Of a stretch of DNA of 64,000 nucleotides, positions 12,232 through 23,593 are shown one piece after another. The DNA is from Epichloe hybrida (taxonomy: Eukaryota; Ascomycota; Sordariomycetes; Hypocreales; Clavicipitaceae), in NCBI GenBank assembly GCA_019022495.1, contig JAFEKR010000030.1:434001-498000 (forward strand), in the 5' to 3' direction. The notes beneath the pieces were generated by a model that saw only the letters and a list, made by a program, of their open reading frames with translations, did not search any database and was not told the origin of the DNA. Positions within the stretch are counted from its first letter, which is position 1, and the number at the start of each line of letters is the position of its first letter. The position numbers and the translations under genes were made by a program.

Positions 12232-13791
12232 CCCCCCCCCCCCCAGCCGGTGAATGAAGAAAAAAACTTTTTCCACGCCAAATCGTTGCCCCTGCCTCGC
12301 AGCTCGTGTGTCCAGCCAATGGCGTGCGAGCCTCGTCAAACGGCAGAGCCGGCGCGAAAGGCGTGCGAACGGGAGCATCCATCCACCATCCCTCCATGTT
12401 GCACGTTGCATGTTGCATGTTTTCCGTTCTCTCGTCTTCGTCAGCTGTTAACAAGCTACAGCATGTAGGACACAATCTCAATGTAATCCGTACTTGCTGT
12501 AGGCCGGCGCCGATGCCGATGCCGATGCCGATGCCGATACTACGCTGGACGGGCCGACAGACAAGACGCCTTCTCAGAGCATTCAATTACACAATAACAA
12601 CCTTCGTCGTCGCCGTGTTTTCGCAAAACTGCCCGATCTGGAAACTCCCATTCCGCGTCCGTAATCTTGTTTTTTTTTTTTTTTTTCTTTTTTCCCCCCG
12701 TGTGAGCCCCCTCATACGGGACCACCCCCGCGGGGAGAACATGTCTGCTTTCACGTGAAATGTGAAGAATGTAATCCGTACGTACATGTACTCCGCAAAG
12801 GGCAAAAAGGTGGAAACGTGCCGTCAGCCTAATAACGCAACTACCACTAATCGTGCCACGCCAACCGCCAAAAGGTACTCCGTAATGCTCACTGCTTGAT
12901 GGGTGCAATACGTAGACCACTTTATCAGCGTTCAAATCACAAGACGTAGCATTCAATGGCTATTTTTATTTCCTCTCTTGTTGGAAATCGCCATTCATCA
13001 TTTATCCATTCATTCGGCCCTCGTCAGTCTGCATGCACCCTGGCCGTCTGATGCTTTGCCTTGGCTTGGGTGGGGCGGCGGATACCTTTACGTTTCGAAA
13101 CACAAGCCCGAGCCGTTTTCAGCATCAAGAAAGAGAAGGACGGAGGAGAAAATAGATAAATATAGCCTACTGCTAGGTATGAGTGCATTCACGCATTCAC
13201 GCACTTGAGCAGGAATAAAACAGTGCCGTTCCAAGAGCTCACGGGGGCAAGAGTTGTTGGCGAGGGTGGCGTGGCCCTCGAGGTTCCCAAAGCTGTCGCC
13301 GCGCGCCAACTACCCACCCTACCCTACAGCTCGAATGCCGATGCCGCGCCCGCGCCGACCTGCGCCACGGTCAGCCGGAGAGGGTATTACACATTTGCGG
13401 CTCCTCGAAATTTATTCTTCGTCTCACTTCACTTGTACAGACATGAGATGAATGCTGTGAACAAGAGCCTGGGCTCATATTTGATATGATGAATCACCCT
13501 CCTTGTTTTCGCGTTTGTCAGCAACTTTCCCGCGTTTGCAGCCTCATCAACTTCGCTTGGATGCGTGGATCCGCGTCGTTTGTAAAGTTGTATTCGAAAG
13601 CATATATACGGCGTCCCTTTCCCATAGTATGTTCCATATCCCGAAACATTGTCAAACATTCATCATTCAGTGCCATCATTGCACAAAGTCCCCTTCTCTC
13701 TCTCATCACCAATTGAACATCTCGGGCATCAGTGGCCTCGAACAACCCAAACCCAAACAACTTGCCTGCTGCGATCCATCTACTTGCAGCC
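12232..13791. other. intergenic; upstream region of the small secreted protein gene
   Basis: No gene is supported here. Visible structure includes the C-run next to the LTR, five copies of the hexamer GCCGAT (about 12509-12538), a T-run (12669-12687) and one TACTCCGTA motif (12876-12884). The last 100 bases before the next gene are CT- and CA-rich, typical of a fungal 5' leader. Short open frames on both strands are overlapping shadows without domain features. Confidence 0.55.
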
Positions 13792-13983
13792 ATGAAGATG
13801 AAGCTCGCTTTTGTCGCTGTCAGTGCAGTTACGCTTTCCACCACTGTCGTCGCCGGACCTGCGGCTTACGCCGCATGCCAAGCAGCTTGTGCGACGACTC
13901 TCATCGTGGGACCATGTGCAGTTGCAGCCTACGCGGCCTGCCAATCGGCATGTGCAGTGTTATTGGTCATGCCATGCCCTTAG
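13792..13983 (+). CDS. small secreted cysteine-rich protein (63 aa)
   Basis: The start at 13792 was chosen over an upstream in-frame start because it gives a clean signal peptide: the protein begins MKMKLAFVAVSAV and the likely cleavage is after VVA near residue 21. The mature part is only about 42 residues with six cysteines. It contains an internal duplication: AAYAACQAACA followed by AAYAACQSACA, each trailed by a PC motif. Ala/Cys-rich secreted peptides of this look are widespread in Sordariomycetes, some annotated as zygote-specific-like proteins. The biochemical function is unknown; a candidate effector or cell-surface peptide is an inference. No intron is needed. Confidence 0.65.
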   Translation: MKMKLAFVAVSAVTLSTTVVAGPAAYAACQAACATTLIVGPCAVAAYAACQSACAVLLVMPCP

Positions 13984-14808
13984 GTTCTGGTTGGTTGCCG
14001 CCAAGAAGGAGGTCAACTCACAGCGTCTCGCCCGCCGCATGATCATGCCGTTCCTCCGACAAATTTGGCCAAACGTCCCCCCCAACATACGAGAGTGACG
14101 AAATTGACCATCAGGTCAGAGTCCGCGAGCACCGGATGCAGAGGCTTCTCTCCGATAATGGCGACGAGCACGACCGTGAGCTCGACGATGAGAATGTTTC
14201 GATGGCGAATGGAGAACCGGACGGGGGTGGGGGTACAGGAGATATCGGCGGCGCAGACGTATTCCCTCGGAAGAATCACGTACGCTATGGTTAGTTTCTG
14301 CGTTTTGCAACAGCTCGGCAGCTTTTCCTGTCAAAAAAAGTCAGCACACGCGGTAAACATTTCTCCATCAACTCGTGACGATGTGCCGAGGTAGGCCTGC
14401 CACTTGGAAGAAGAGGGGCTCTTGTCATAGATTTGTTGTGCTAGGAAATAAGTTGAACTCTCGCGACTTTCCGTACCTGGTCAACTCCACCCAAATCTGT
14501 GCCAACAAGATTGACTTGCCTCTGGCATGGAATGATGCCGAAAGTAATGTACAACGCGCTAGGCCATCTCGCGTTGGACTAGCACTCTTCATCAGCCTCG
14601 TACAATTGGTGACAAGTCCCGAGACTTTAAAGACAGCAGCACTGTGGAGACCACATCGTATGCAGGTTGGTTTTCACAGACAGACATGCACAGAACTGAG
14701 CGTGGTTTCCAATGACATTAACATTCGTTTCAACGTAGCGAAAAGTGTACTGCGCCTTCCAATACCGATTCCAACATATCCATGTTTGCGCCTCGCAAAA
14801 GTGTTGAT
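13984..14808. other. intergenic with a possible acidic coding relic
   Basis: Between the small secreted protein and the subtilisin, one plus-strand frame (about 14050-14292) reads as a hydrophilic acidic peptide including HRMQRLLSDNGDEHDRELDD and a Gly-rich tail. It has no ATG that fits and ends near a GTTAGT sequence that could be a splice donor. I cannot tie it to a family. It may be a relic exon or chance. The remainder shows nothing. Confidence 0.3.
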
Positions 14809-17629
14809 CTAAGCATACTTGATGGTAAAGGGTGGGGTGATGCTCTCGTCCCAGTCCTCCTTGTTGGTCTCATTGCCGTACAGCCTGAGCGCCTTGACGA
14901 CAATCTTGTACGTACCTGCAGGTGCGTACGTTTTGTCTTCGAGCTTTCCATCCCAGTCCAGGCTGTCCTTGCCCCGCCCCGCATACTGGGACGGCGATGA
15001 GCCCATCTGGCCGAGCGGCTTCTCGGAGGCTCCCTCGGCGGAGACCGGCACAACGTGGTATTGCAAGACGGGGCTGCCCAGGATGGGGGAGGATGCCACG
15101 GTCGGTAGGACGAGTTTGCCCTTGGGAGAGCCGGGTCGGGGCAGTGTGAAGACGGTGTTCGGGGCTACTGGAGTAAGCTCAGGGTCGCCGGCGTTCGCAA
15201 TCCAGGTCGCGTTCTTCTCCAAGACGACGTGGTCGTGAAGAGAACCAACAAGTCCTTGGTAAGGCAGGGACAGCGAAGTACCATCGGTCCCGTTCACTCG
15301 GACATAGCCAGACCATACAGGCAGGCGGGCGCCATCGATGGCGGGCGGTGTGGCGAGCACCTCGATGGTGACCTTGTCGCCCTTCTTGAGAGTGACCTTG
15401 TTCTCACTGAATTTGATGGTGGCAGAGTCGGTGACAAACTCGCCAGGGAAAGGGCTGACTGAGTTGGCGCCTTTTCTCAACGTCATGGTCGTCATGGCTG
15501 GCACATGGGAGATGTCGTAGGTAACATCACCCCTGCCCTCGTTGGTGAGGGTGAAATTCCTGCTTTTGGCAAAGTATGTTGTCTCGTTGAAAGACAGGCT
15601 AGATGGCTCCAACAGGGTAGTGGCGAACGCCGCATCATAGGCCTGAACCATTCCGCTGCCTTGTTGCGGCACTGGGGCAAGTGCATCGTAATATCGTTTG
15701 CCGTCATTGAAGACTTGCGGGTTGGAATTGGCAGAAAGAAGGTTGCGGAGCAGTGTTGGGTTCTGAGTGCCGCGAACCTCGACCAAGAGGGCATAGATGG
15801 ACGCCGTGAGAGGGCACGCCATGGACGTGCCGCTGAGAACAGCGTAGCTACCCTTGTCTCTCGGGAAAGTGGACAAGATCTGGCCACCAGGGGCGCCAAA
15901 CTGGGGCTTTACATCCATCGTCCAGGTTGGACCCCAACTTGTGAAGTTCGAGACGCTGCCACCGGTGGCAGCGTCGTCGATATTCTTCACAGTGAGCTTC
16001 GTGTCCAAGTATGATCCAAGAGTAAGAGAGACTTTCTTGCCGGCTCTGAGTTGCTCGATCCAAGCCTCGCCCGTCTTCCTGTCAGTGAAGCCAACACCCT
16101 TGACCGTCTTGGGGACCGAGGGCGGCTTCAAGTCGAGGAGGATAGGAGGCGCGTCGACGTTGTTGTAGAACATGAAAAACTTGGCGCCCTTTGCTGCGGC
16201 ATTCTTCACCTTTTGGTCGAAGGTGCAACCGCCACGGCGAACAAGAACGACTACGCTACTCAAGTCGGTGGCGAGCTGAGGGAGTGGGCTGCACAAGTCA
16301 GCGGCGACAGTCGTGTTCAAGGTGGCAGGCCAAAGCGGCAGAGTGGTGTCGAAAACATTGGGGTTTCCGAGAACATAGGAGAACTCCTCCTTGTCTTTGC
16401 CTTGGACAGTGGCGTTGCCGTAGTGCAGTAGAGTCGGCGTAAGAACGTTCTGGTAGGCGGCAACGGCGGCGACATTTTCGCCCGAGGAGCCGGAATTAGC
16501 GTAGAAGATGCCCTGTTTGCCTTCATTGCCAGCAGAGATGGCAACGATGACACCCTTGTCGACGATGCGGCTGGCCGCGACAGCCCAAGCGTTCTCTTTC
16601 CACCCGTTGGGCCCTCCGATAGACATGGTAATGATGTTGGCGCCGTCGATGTAGGCGCGGTTCATGGCGGCGATGAGGACGTCAGTCGTGGTTGAACCAT
16701 TGCATCCAAAGACTCGGTAGGCGCCGAGAGTTACGCCAGGGGCACCTCCAGTAAAGCCAAGTTTCGAATCCGTCGCAGCAACGATGCCAGCAACATGGGT
16801 GCCATGGCCTCGGCAATCCATGGGATCGTCGTCAGGCACGGGTATCGTGTTGTCGATGCCGTCAAAATCGTCACCGACCAGGTCGTAACCATTCGTGACT
16901 AAACATCCTGTGCCGTAACATGCACCTAGTCCAGGGTGCCCATAGTCAATCTTGGACGCAATATCGAGTCAGTTTATGCACGTACATACTGTTTGCAGGG
17001 GTCACGACTGGACGGAAATGAGCTTGCACCACGGATGCAGAGTCCAGACTTACTCCTGTGTCAATGACTGCCACGTGAACACCTTTGCCAGTGTAGCCCT
17101 TGGCCCGCAACTTGTCGATTTGCGTCATAACATGAGGCGAGAAAGTATCCGTGGTAGGGTCGTCTCGAGAAACCAGATCGTGGTTGCCAGATGGATTCCC
17201 CGTCCAGTGAATTTCGGGTTCCGGGATCTTGTGCAGACTGACGGGCCAGACGCTCTTCACCGCAGGGAGAGCGGCCAGCTCGTTGACAACCATGTCGTGA
17301 TTCCCAACGTCATGCAATTGGACGGACACGCCGCTGAACAGTTCAAAGTCGAAGTTCATTCGGACGTCTCCATTCTTCTTGACAGAGTCCAAGGCGGCAA
17401 CTTTGTCCTGGGCAGCGTTATTTGGATGTCAGCGCGAATGCAAAGCAACACTGGAGCTTCCCGTCATGATGACTCTCATTGTACAGATTGTCATTAGACG
17501 TACCTGGTTGTCCTCGAACTCGAAGATGAAAGCCCCAGGAACCACATGGGCAGCGACGACAGCCGAGAAAGCGACGACAGCCGAGAAAGCTGCCGCCAAC
17601 AGTGGCACAGCTGACCCGAAACGCACCAT
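14809..17629 (-). CDS. secreted subtilisin-like serine protease (S8), Pr1C-like
   Basis: Three exons, 17629-17504, 17407-17054 and 16950-14809, give 873 aa, with GTACGT and GTAAGT donors. The protein has a hydrophobic signal peptide (about 1-26), an I9-like propeptide (about 35-125) and an S8 catalytic domain with D158 (VIDTG), H209 (GHGTHVAG), oxyanion N302 (SAGNEG) and S536 (SGTSMACP). A PA-type insert lies at about 365-470, followed by a long C-terminal Fn3-like beta region. This architecture matches the large bacterial-like fungal subtilisins, of which Metarhizium Pr1C is a known member; the exact orthology is inferred. It hydrolyses proteins outside the cell. The second intron falls directly behind the catalytic Asp motif and joins VIDTG to IDYGHPG. 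All triad residues are intact. Confidence 0.92.
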
Positions 17630-19514
17630 CTCCCACCTTGTTCGCCAGCTCTAGGTTTGGATGACAGTACAGGGTCGTGAAGACTCGAGGGGGTCCGGAT
17701 CGAGTTGGGTCGGGGAAGGACTGGGAGCGAGCTTCATCGTCACCGGGCAGAAGGGGGGGGGATGGCCAGGTCATTATATCATGTCAAGCATCGAATCGAC
17801 AACACGCCATGATGGATCGGGAACTCTCGCTCTTCCTATGAAGTCGCGTCGACGGAGGCCATTGGTCAATCGGTCTATCGGTCAATCGCAGCATCGTAAG
17901 CGAGGGTACATATGTATGCACTCCGTAAGCCGCATTGCATTGCCATACCAAGCTAATAGGGTTCGGCCGACAGATGCAGAATTGTCAGAGCTTGGCTGAA
18001 AGAAAAGAACAATCAACGGAGGGTCCAAGGCGGGTTCCTGGGCCCGAACACGCGCCGCGGCTCCTGGGTGGCTCCTGGGTGGCTCCTGGCCCCTGGGTGG
18101 ACGGAAATAAGATTAACGGAGCATGGATCCATCCACAATTGCACAGCCGAAGGGTCCTTCTTGTCCTTCTTGCAGGTCCAAGCCAAGCTAACACGGTAGC
18201 GGTGGTGAGGTGAGCGGCGGCTCTATTGGAAATTGGAAATTGGAAATTGGAAGCCAGCAGAAACTAGACATCGGCCAACTGCCAACTGCAGGCCACTTGT
18301 CGATTTCCTTCCATCTGAGCAGGTGCCAGGCAGGCTCATGATACGATGGTGCTACCTTCCTCGTGGGGAATGTGCTCATGTTGGATATCGCAGCCTCAAC
18401 ATATGAGGCATCACTTTTCCTTTGTTCAAGCAGGCACCCGCATCGCGATTGTTCAAAGACCTCGCTTCATTTGTTGATCAAACCTTTCATTAATCAGGTT
18501 CTCTGTCCATCTTTGCTCTTCGTTGCTAGACTTTGAAGCACAAATAAATATAGCTTCTCCTTCCTTCCGTAAGATCTCCTAGCTAGTCAATAATCATCAT
18601 CATCTTCTCTCTTCATCATCTGCATCATTGCACAAGACATGTAGTAAGACGTCTGCGGGGGAGACGGGCAGCAAGCAGATGGGAGTAATCTAAGGTGGAG
18701 AAATGGGGTGGTGCGGCTAATGTCACTAGTGTTGCACGAAAAAAAGCGGCGCAGCCAAATGGCCACGAGGGGTCCGATCCACGAAGCCGCGCAAACTTAA
18801 AAAGGGTCTGATCCATCGTCCACGAAGCCTCCAAACCTTGTGCGTGCGCAATTCGGTCGCAAAATCCGCACAAGAGACACGCTGGCTGTTTTTATTAGCG
18901 GAATTACATAGGAATTTATAGAACTACATATACATTACATAAAGGCTCTTTGCCCCCCTATTTATAGTACGCCCATTTAAAGAGGGCTATATAAATACTT
19001 ATAATAAGGCTAGATCCTTTAAATTCCACTACCATAAACTAAGTGCTTAAATGTATGTAGCCTTTGCATAGATGAATAAATATATGGCCTCGGGCTCGGG
19101 TCAAGTTCGGATCCGGAAAGGGCGCGGGTTATGTGCGGGAAAACATAGGACTGTGCGCGATTCGGGCACGGACCGGATTTAAGCCCCTATCTTCTCACAT
19201 AAACACGGTCCACCTTCGATAGCAGTCCATTGTTAGGAACATGGATGCGCACAGTTTAGAGACAGGGCGATGCATCCCACGTCTGATGATACGTGTAGAT
19301 ACATAACAAGACAAGGGCTGCTAGTGAAGATGAATCAGAGTGCTTTCCCCCCAACAAGGCAGCGAGCCTAACATGGTGTCTGGCGCAAACGAGATTGTGG
19401 AAATGTCTCGGTTGTCAGCAGGCAGATTGTCTTGGGCGCGCCGTTCATGTGCAATGTATCAAGTACAACTTACAATGCATGGATCGGACACGGGGAAGCC
19501 AATCTCGGCTGATT
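17630..19514. other. intergenic with tandem repeats and an AT-rich repeat remnant
   Basis: No gene is supported. It contains GGGTGGCTCCT-type tandem copies at about 18061-18100, four copies of an 8-mer (AAATTGGA) at about 18229-18252, and an AT-rich, TA-dense fragment at about 18890-19090 that resembles RIP-mutated transposon debris. Around the fragment, GTGCGCAATTCGG (18843-18855) recurs as GTGCGCGATTCGG (19153-19165) in direct orientation, and a GATCCA...CACGAAGCC phrase is repeated (18776-18790, 18811-18830). Confidence 0.5.
18890..19090. repeat. AT-rich RIP-like transposon remnant
   Basis: About 200 bp with abundant TA and few CA/TG dinucleotides, like the RIP-mutated element at the left of the window and unlike its GC-rich neighbours. 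Related GTGCGC(A/G)ATTCGG phrases flank it on both sides in direct orientation. No ends or coding remnants could be fixed. Confidence 0.4.
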
Positions 19515-19576
19515 TCACAACATCCGAGTCGACCTGGTAATGCAGCCATCCCTGTTTCCGGAACCTGCGTCGTCAG

Positions 19577-19613
<37 letters not shown>

Positions 19614-20207
19614 CCTATTTCGTTGATCGCCGCCGCCGCCAAAACTGAAGCTCTGATCTCCAGCTCCATCAACGCAAGACGCAACATCTACTCTATGCCC
19701 CTTGCTCGAAAGGCACTGCCCCGCGCTATTTCCTGGCACGAGATTTAATGGGCCATTGCCGCCGTCGAACCGGAACAATTGCGAGTTGGTGACTTCTCCG
19801 CCGCCGTCTGCCCTCCCTCCGCACGAAAACAGATTGACGCGATCCCCTTCCTTGCGCCTTGGGTCAACGTTCAGGCATGCCTGCGTGAGGGTGCTTACGA
19901 TGACAATCCGCCCTTGTTGATCGTTGTGCTTGCCCGAGGTGATGACGTCCCAGCCCTGGCCATCGGTGGTACCACACGTGGCGATCTGAACGGGCGTCAG
20001 GTTGGCCCTGAAATCACCGGATAGTTTGTCGACAAAGAGGCATTTGCCATCCGCTGTTTTGATCTGCGTGTTCGAAAACGCGCGCTTGGCAGTTTCGTCG
20101 CGCTGCTGTGCTTCATTTGTCGCGGCCTGTTCGAGTTCTTTGACAGCCCGGCGGGCAGGCTGCGCCGTTGCCAGGCCCGACATGGCGATGAAAAGAACGT
20201 AGTGCAT
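19515..20207 (-). CDS. secreted ricin-B-type (beta-trefoil) lectin-like protein
   Basis: The frame extends upstream, but the start at 20207 (MHYVLFIAMSGLATA) gives a proper signal peptide, leaving 230 aa. The body has the beta-trefoil pattern: IKTADGKCLFVD, then a CLNVDPR segment, then QCLSSKG, spaced at roughly 50 residues with hydrophobic and QxF/W-like endings. This is a carbohydrate-binding fold; no catalytic or toxic chain is attached. After the trefoil comes an Asn-Gly repeat encoded by a GCCGTT hexanucleotide repeat (about 19576-19612), then a short tail. The final 15 residues look unconstrained, so a small 3' intron or a shifted stop cannot be excluded. Sugar specificity is unknown. 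Confidence 0.75.
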
Positions 20208-21218
20208 GGGAAAAGAAGGTTGTTTTGTTCTAGGGTGATTTTTCGAAAGACGTAGAAAGCAGTGTTGGGGCAGCTTGCACAGCAAGGCCGTTCGTTGACA
20301 AGACAACAAAAGGGACTGGTGATCACCGATAACAAACCTGAAGACGTTGAGCAGATAGACGGGCGCAGAACAGAGATAGCAGCATCACCGCATGATATAA
20401 CATTGTCCATGGTGGCCACAATGAACGCATTTGAGTCATTTTCCCGACGCAGAACCGCGACGCCTCTTTAGCAAGTATCATAAGTCTCACTGTGCACCAC
20501 GTCAAACAATCCAGGGAATCACCATGGTCAAAACTCAAAACTCAAAACTCAAAACAAATTCATCTGATCGCTCTATGAGACACGCAGGGGGCGGACAATC
20601 CAGAGGACCAAGAGGGCCCCTCGTCGTTTCGAATCTGGCGGTTGCTGGGAAGTCTTTTGCTCGGACAATTGTTCGAGCGAAACGTGATTGGACCGAGCAG
20701 TGGAAAACTAGACTACAGCTTTCTCTTCTCTCTGGTCCCGTCTGTATTACACGTGGATGTGTCCTCAAAGTAGGGTTGACGGCGTGTCATGGGCGGAAAT
20801 GACGGAAATGACGGGTTCATCTTTCAGGTTGCGGTCTCCAACAACAGTCTGGTCAAGTTGATCAACTTGCAGCTGTCGCACAACAACTTGGCGTCATACC
20901 CAGTGCACGCTTTTTATTGCCTGATGTAAATGGTATTAGTTGATACGTGCTGTGCAAATTTCTTAAACGTTCTGGCATCCTTCTCTGTACATTTTCCCCA
21001 TGCTTTTATTTCAACTCATTCATCATGGTCTCGATTGTATCAGGGCCGCATCTCTCCAACGGGATAAGTCTCATGTCGAGGGTAGCTCTCGGTGGCCATA
21101 TTTTTCTCGTATACTCTGTACACAAAGTCAAACGTACTCCCCCATGCGACTATTTCCGACTATTTCCAGCAAGCAAGGACACGCGAGCCCTATCGTCTTG
21201 AACATACGATATTGTGTG
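20208..21218. other. intergenic; nothing gene-like
   Basis: It holds a direct repeat of ACTCAAA units (about 20529-20554) and a near-perfect 20-bp palindrome, GCTCGGACAATTGTTCGAGC (20659-20678, 18 of 20 positions symmetric). Short frames on both strands have no domain signal. It is the shared region between the lectin start and the end of the F-box-like gene. Confidence 0.5.
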
Positions 21219-22344
21219 TCAATATTGTTGCCCAAGAACGTACTGCTTCCAGTCGGGCCCCAGATCTGCTGCCCATATGGCAGTGACTTCCTCCACGAGC
21301 TCCGCGGTCACGTCGGTCCAGTTCTGACCCGCTGTCAGCTTTTCATGTCTAGCCATAGTGGTAATGTCGAATCGATGTCCTGCCCAAACGCCTCTGTGGA
21401 TTCGTCCTGTTGGGTCTTGCAGTGACACGGACGAATCAGAACTCCATGAAATACGAGACAAAACGACGCATCCGAATCCAATGCCTCGAACAAAGGGACC
21501 ATGAGCCAATCCCGGCTGCAGCTCTAGGGGCTCTCGTCGCACATATTGATATGTTGTCAGATTACGCAGGATCCAAACTTCATCTCGGGGATAAAAGTCA
21601 TCGGGTTGCATGCGAATTTCGTTCTTTACGGCCTGATAGCCTGGATCCTCACGAAGAGCACCCGAAATGAAGTAGTCCCAACCACCGGATCCGGTTATGG
21701 CTTCAGGAGCTTCGGGTTCAAAGCTGTTCACGATCCTGTCATACAGAGTCACTGGTTGTTGTCCTACTGTGGGTTGATCTACATCATCTTCTGGTCTTCT
21801 CTTGAGAAGGTTTTCCTTCTCTTCCTCCGTAGCAAAAAGGCCTGGGGGATAGTCGTCAACGTTGACGTAATCTCCCACCGTGATGAGCTGCTGGCCAGCC
21901 CAAACGCCGAGAAATTGCATGAAGTACCGTACGACGTACTCTCTAGCGATGCTCCAAAAGTATCGATTCGTGACACCTAGAGGAATCACACTTTCCAGAT
22001 CGTCATCGTAACAATGTTCGAAGATTAGGCGATGGATTTCAGTGGGGAACCGACGAAAGCTTCCAGGCTTTCTGTCGATAGTTCCAACTAAATGAACGTG
22101 TAGGTCAGTAACTTGGAACAACAAAAGTCTATGGCGGAAACTTTAACAATTCACCTGCTGCATCATGATGAGACTTGCCGTTATCGGGTGTCGAGTCATG
22201 ATAAGGAGGTACGACAGGAACCGCAAGGGCTCTTTCGAGTTCTTCGGTCACCCGAGAATCAAAGAGAAACTCTCCAAGCTTTCGGCATTCCTTGGGCAGC
22301 ACTTTTTCACTGCCGAGAGCAGCAATTTCCCAGTACTGTCCCAT
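21219..22344 (-). CDS. MGQYW-type F-box-like protein (352 aa)
   Basis: Exons 22344-22155 and 22087-21219 are joined across a 67-bp GTGAAT...TTTAG intron in phase 1. The protein opens with MGQYWEIAALGSEK, an N-terminus typical of a fungal family of F-box-like proteins. A segment near residues 70-110 (FPTEIHRLIFEHCYDDDLESVIPLG, split by other residues) has F-box character, followed by NRYFWSIAREYVVRYFMQ. The C-terminal half is Trp/Tyr-rich and ends near DLGPDWKQYVLGQQY. If it is a true F-box protein it would recruit an SCF substrate. The function is not established. The intact frame and clean splice sites suggest an active gene. Confidence 0.72.
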
Positions 22345-23593
22345 GTTTGCTATCGAGGTGATTTGTCTCAACCCGGCGGCCAGTGTTTGGAGTTGAGCTT
22401 GAGCAAAAGCTCCAAGAGACGACTTCCGCAGTCAGGGCCACAAAACTCTTTTCAAGATGGAACCGGAATCTTTTTGGCAGCCACAGTTGGCAAACTTGAA
22501 AGGTCAAACAAAAGCCGCGAATTGTAGACACAGCTGGGAAAGCACAAACAGTCAACAATGGCCCCACTTACAATTCACGCTTTACAGCTGGTCGCAGTGT
22601 TGGTCACCTCTGATCAGTTGCAGCCTGAACTCGCAGGCATCATTGACAAGGCTGCAGTGATTGCTATTGCTGCCTAATTATTACAAGTTGGACGTGATCA
22701 AGACATGATCATCAGCACCTCTCAAACGTCTCACGCGCGTCATGCGCGCAGACCCTCCCTCATCCAGCGGCTCGGCGGCCGACTTCGCCAGCTCTTCCCT
22801 TGAATGGCCGCGATATTGACCCCAGTATTGTACGAAGCCTGCAGCTAGTGATTTATGACTCCTTCGCCCTCGTTGAATAATGCCCACGGGCCAAAAGGAG
22901 TCTATCGAGGCAGATCCAGCCTTTGAACCCACGAAAAAACGCGCCGGACGCAAAGTCGGCTTCGCACATGGCATGGACGCAGCGCAGCCGGGGTCTTGAT
23001 CAAATGTAAGTGTAAGCCGTCGACCGCTTAAGCCAGTCTTAGTCTTGGCTTGAAAGTCAACCTTGGGCCCGGAGTTTCTCACAGATTCGGCCAATCACGA
23101 CAACACTTGTGTCGAGAACTGATCAATTGTCGGGAAAATACGTCCGGAGAGTAAATCGCACCCCGTCCCAGCGTCCCCGTTCCAACGTCCCCGGATCTCA
23201 GCCTCACCCGCTCGTCAGCACTCCGGCCGCCATGCCCGCTCCGCCACATCGTAACACGGCTCCTTGCTCCTATCTCGGTCCATGGCTGCCTTGATTGTTC
23301 GGCAAGCTGCACAGCGAGGCTTGTCCTACGCCAATCATCTTCTCAGCTCGACTCTCACTGCTTTTGAACAATAACGCCCGGCGATATGGGGGGCCGGCCA
23401 ACTTGGCAAATATTGGAATTCTTGTCACACGTCGAGAGTCAGCTACAAGTGCAGCGCCTACGGAGTACATTCGACGAGATTTAAAAGGCCAGCTTTTCTG
23501 GTCTTCCAAATTACCATGTCCTACTTCCTCAGTGCTCCTTCACTTCTGAAGCATTTCATTCCATCTTAGCATCAGTCCATTCGTACATGGAAT
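22345..23593. other. intergenic divergent promoter region
   Basis: This lies between two divergently transcribed genes. A minus-strand frame at 22681-23094 (137 codons) contains no recognisable domain and was not accepted. One TACGGAGTA motif lies at 23459-23467, about 130 bp before the hydrolase start. Confidence 0.5.

Noticed and set aside
19515..20207. a ricin-like toxin
   Set aside because: Only the carbohydrate-binding beta-trefoil type of domain is present; no ribosome-inactivating catalytic chain is encoded nearby.
22681..23094. 137-codon minus-strand frame between two divergent genes
   Set aside because: No domain, no signal sequence, no splice partners and placement in a divergent promoter region.
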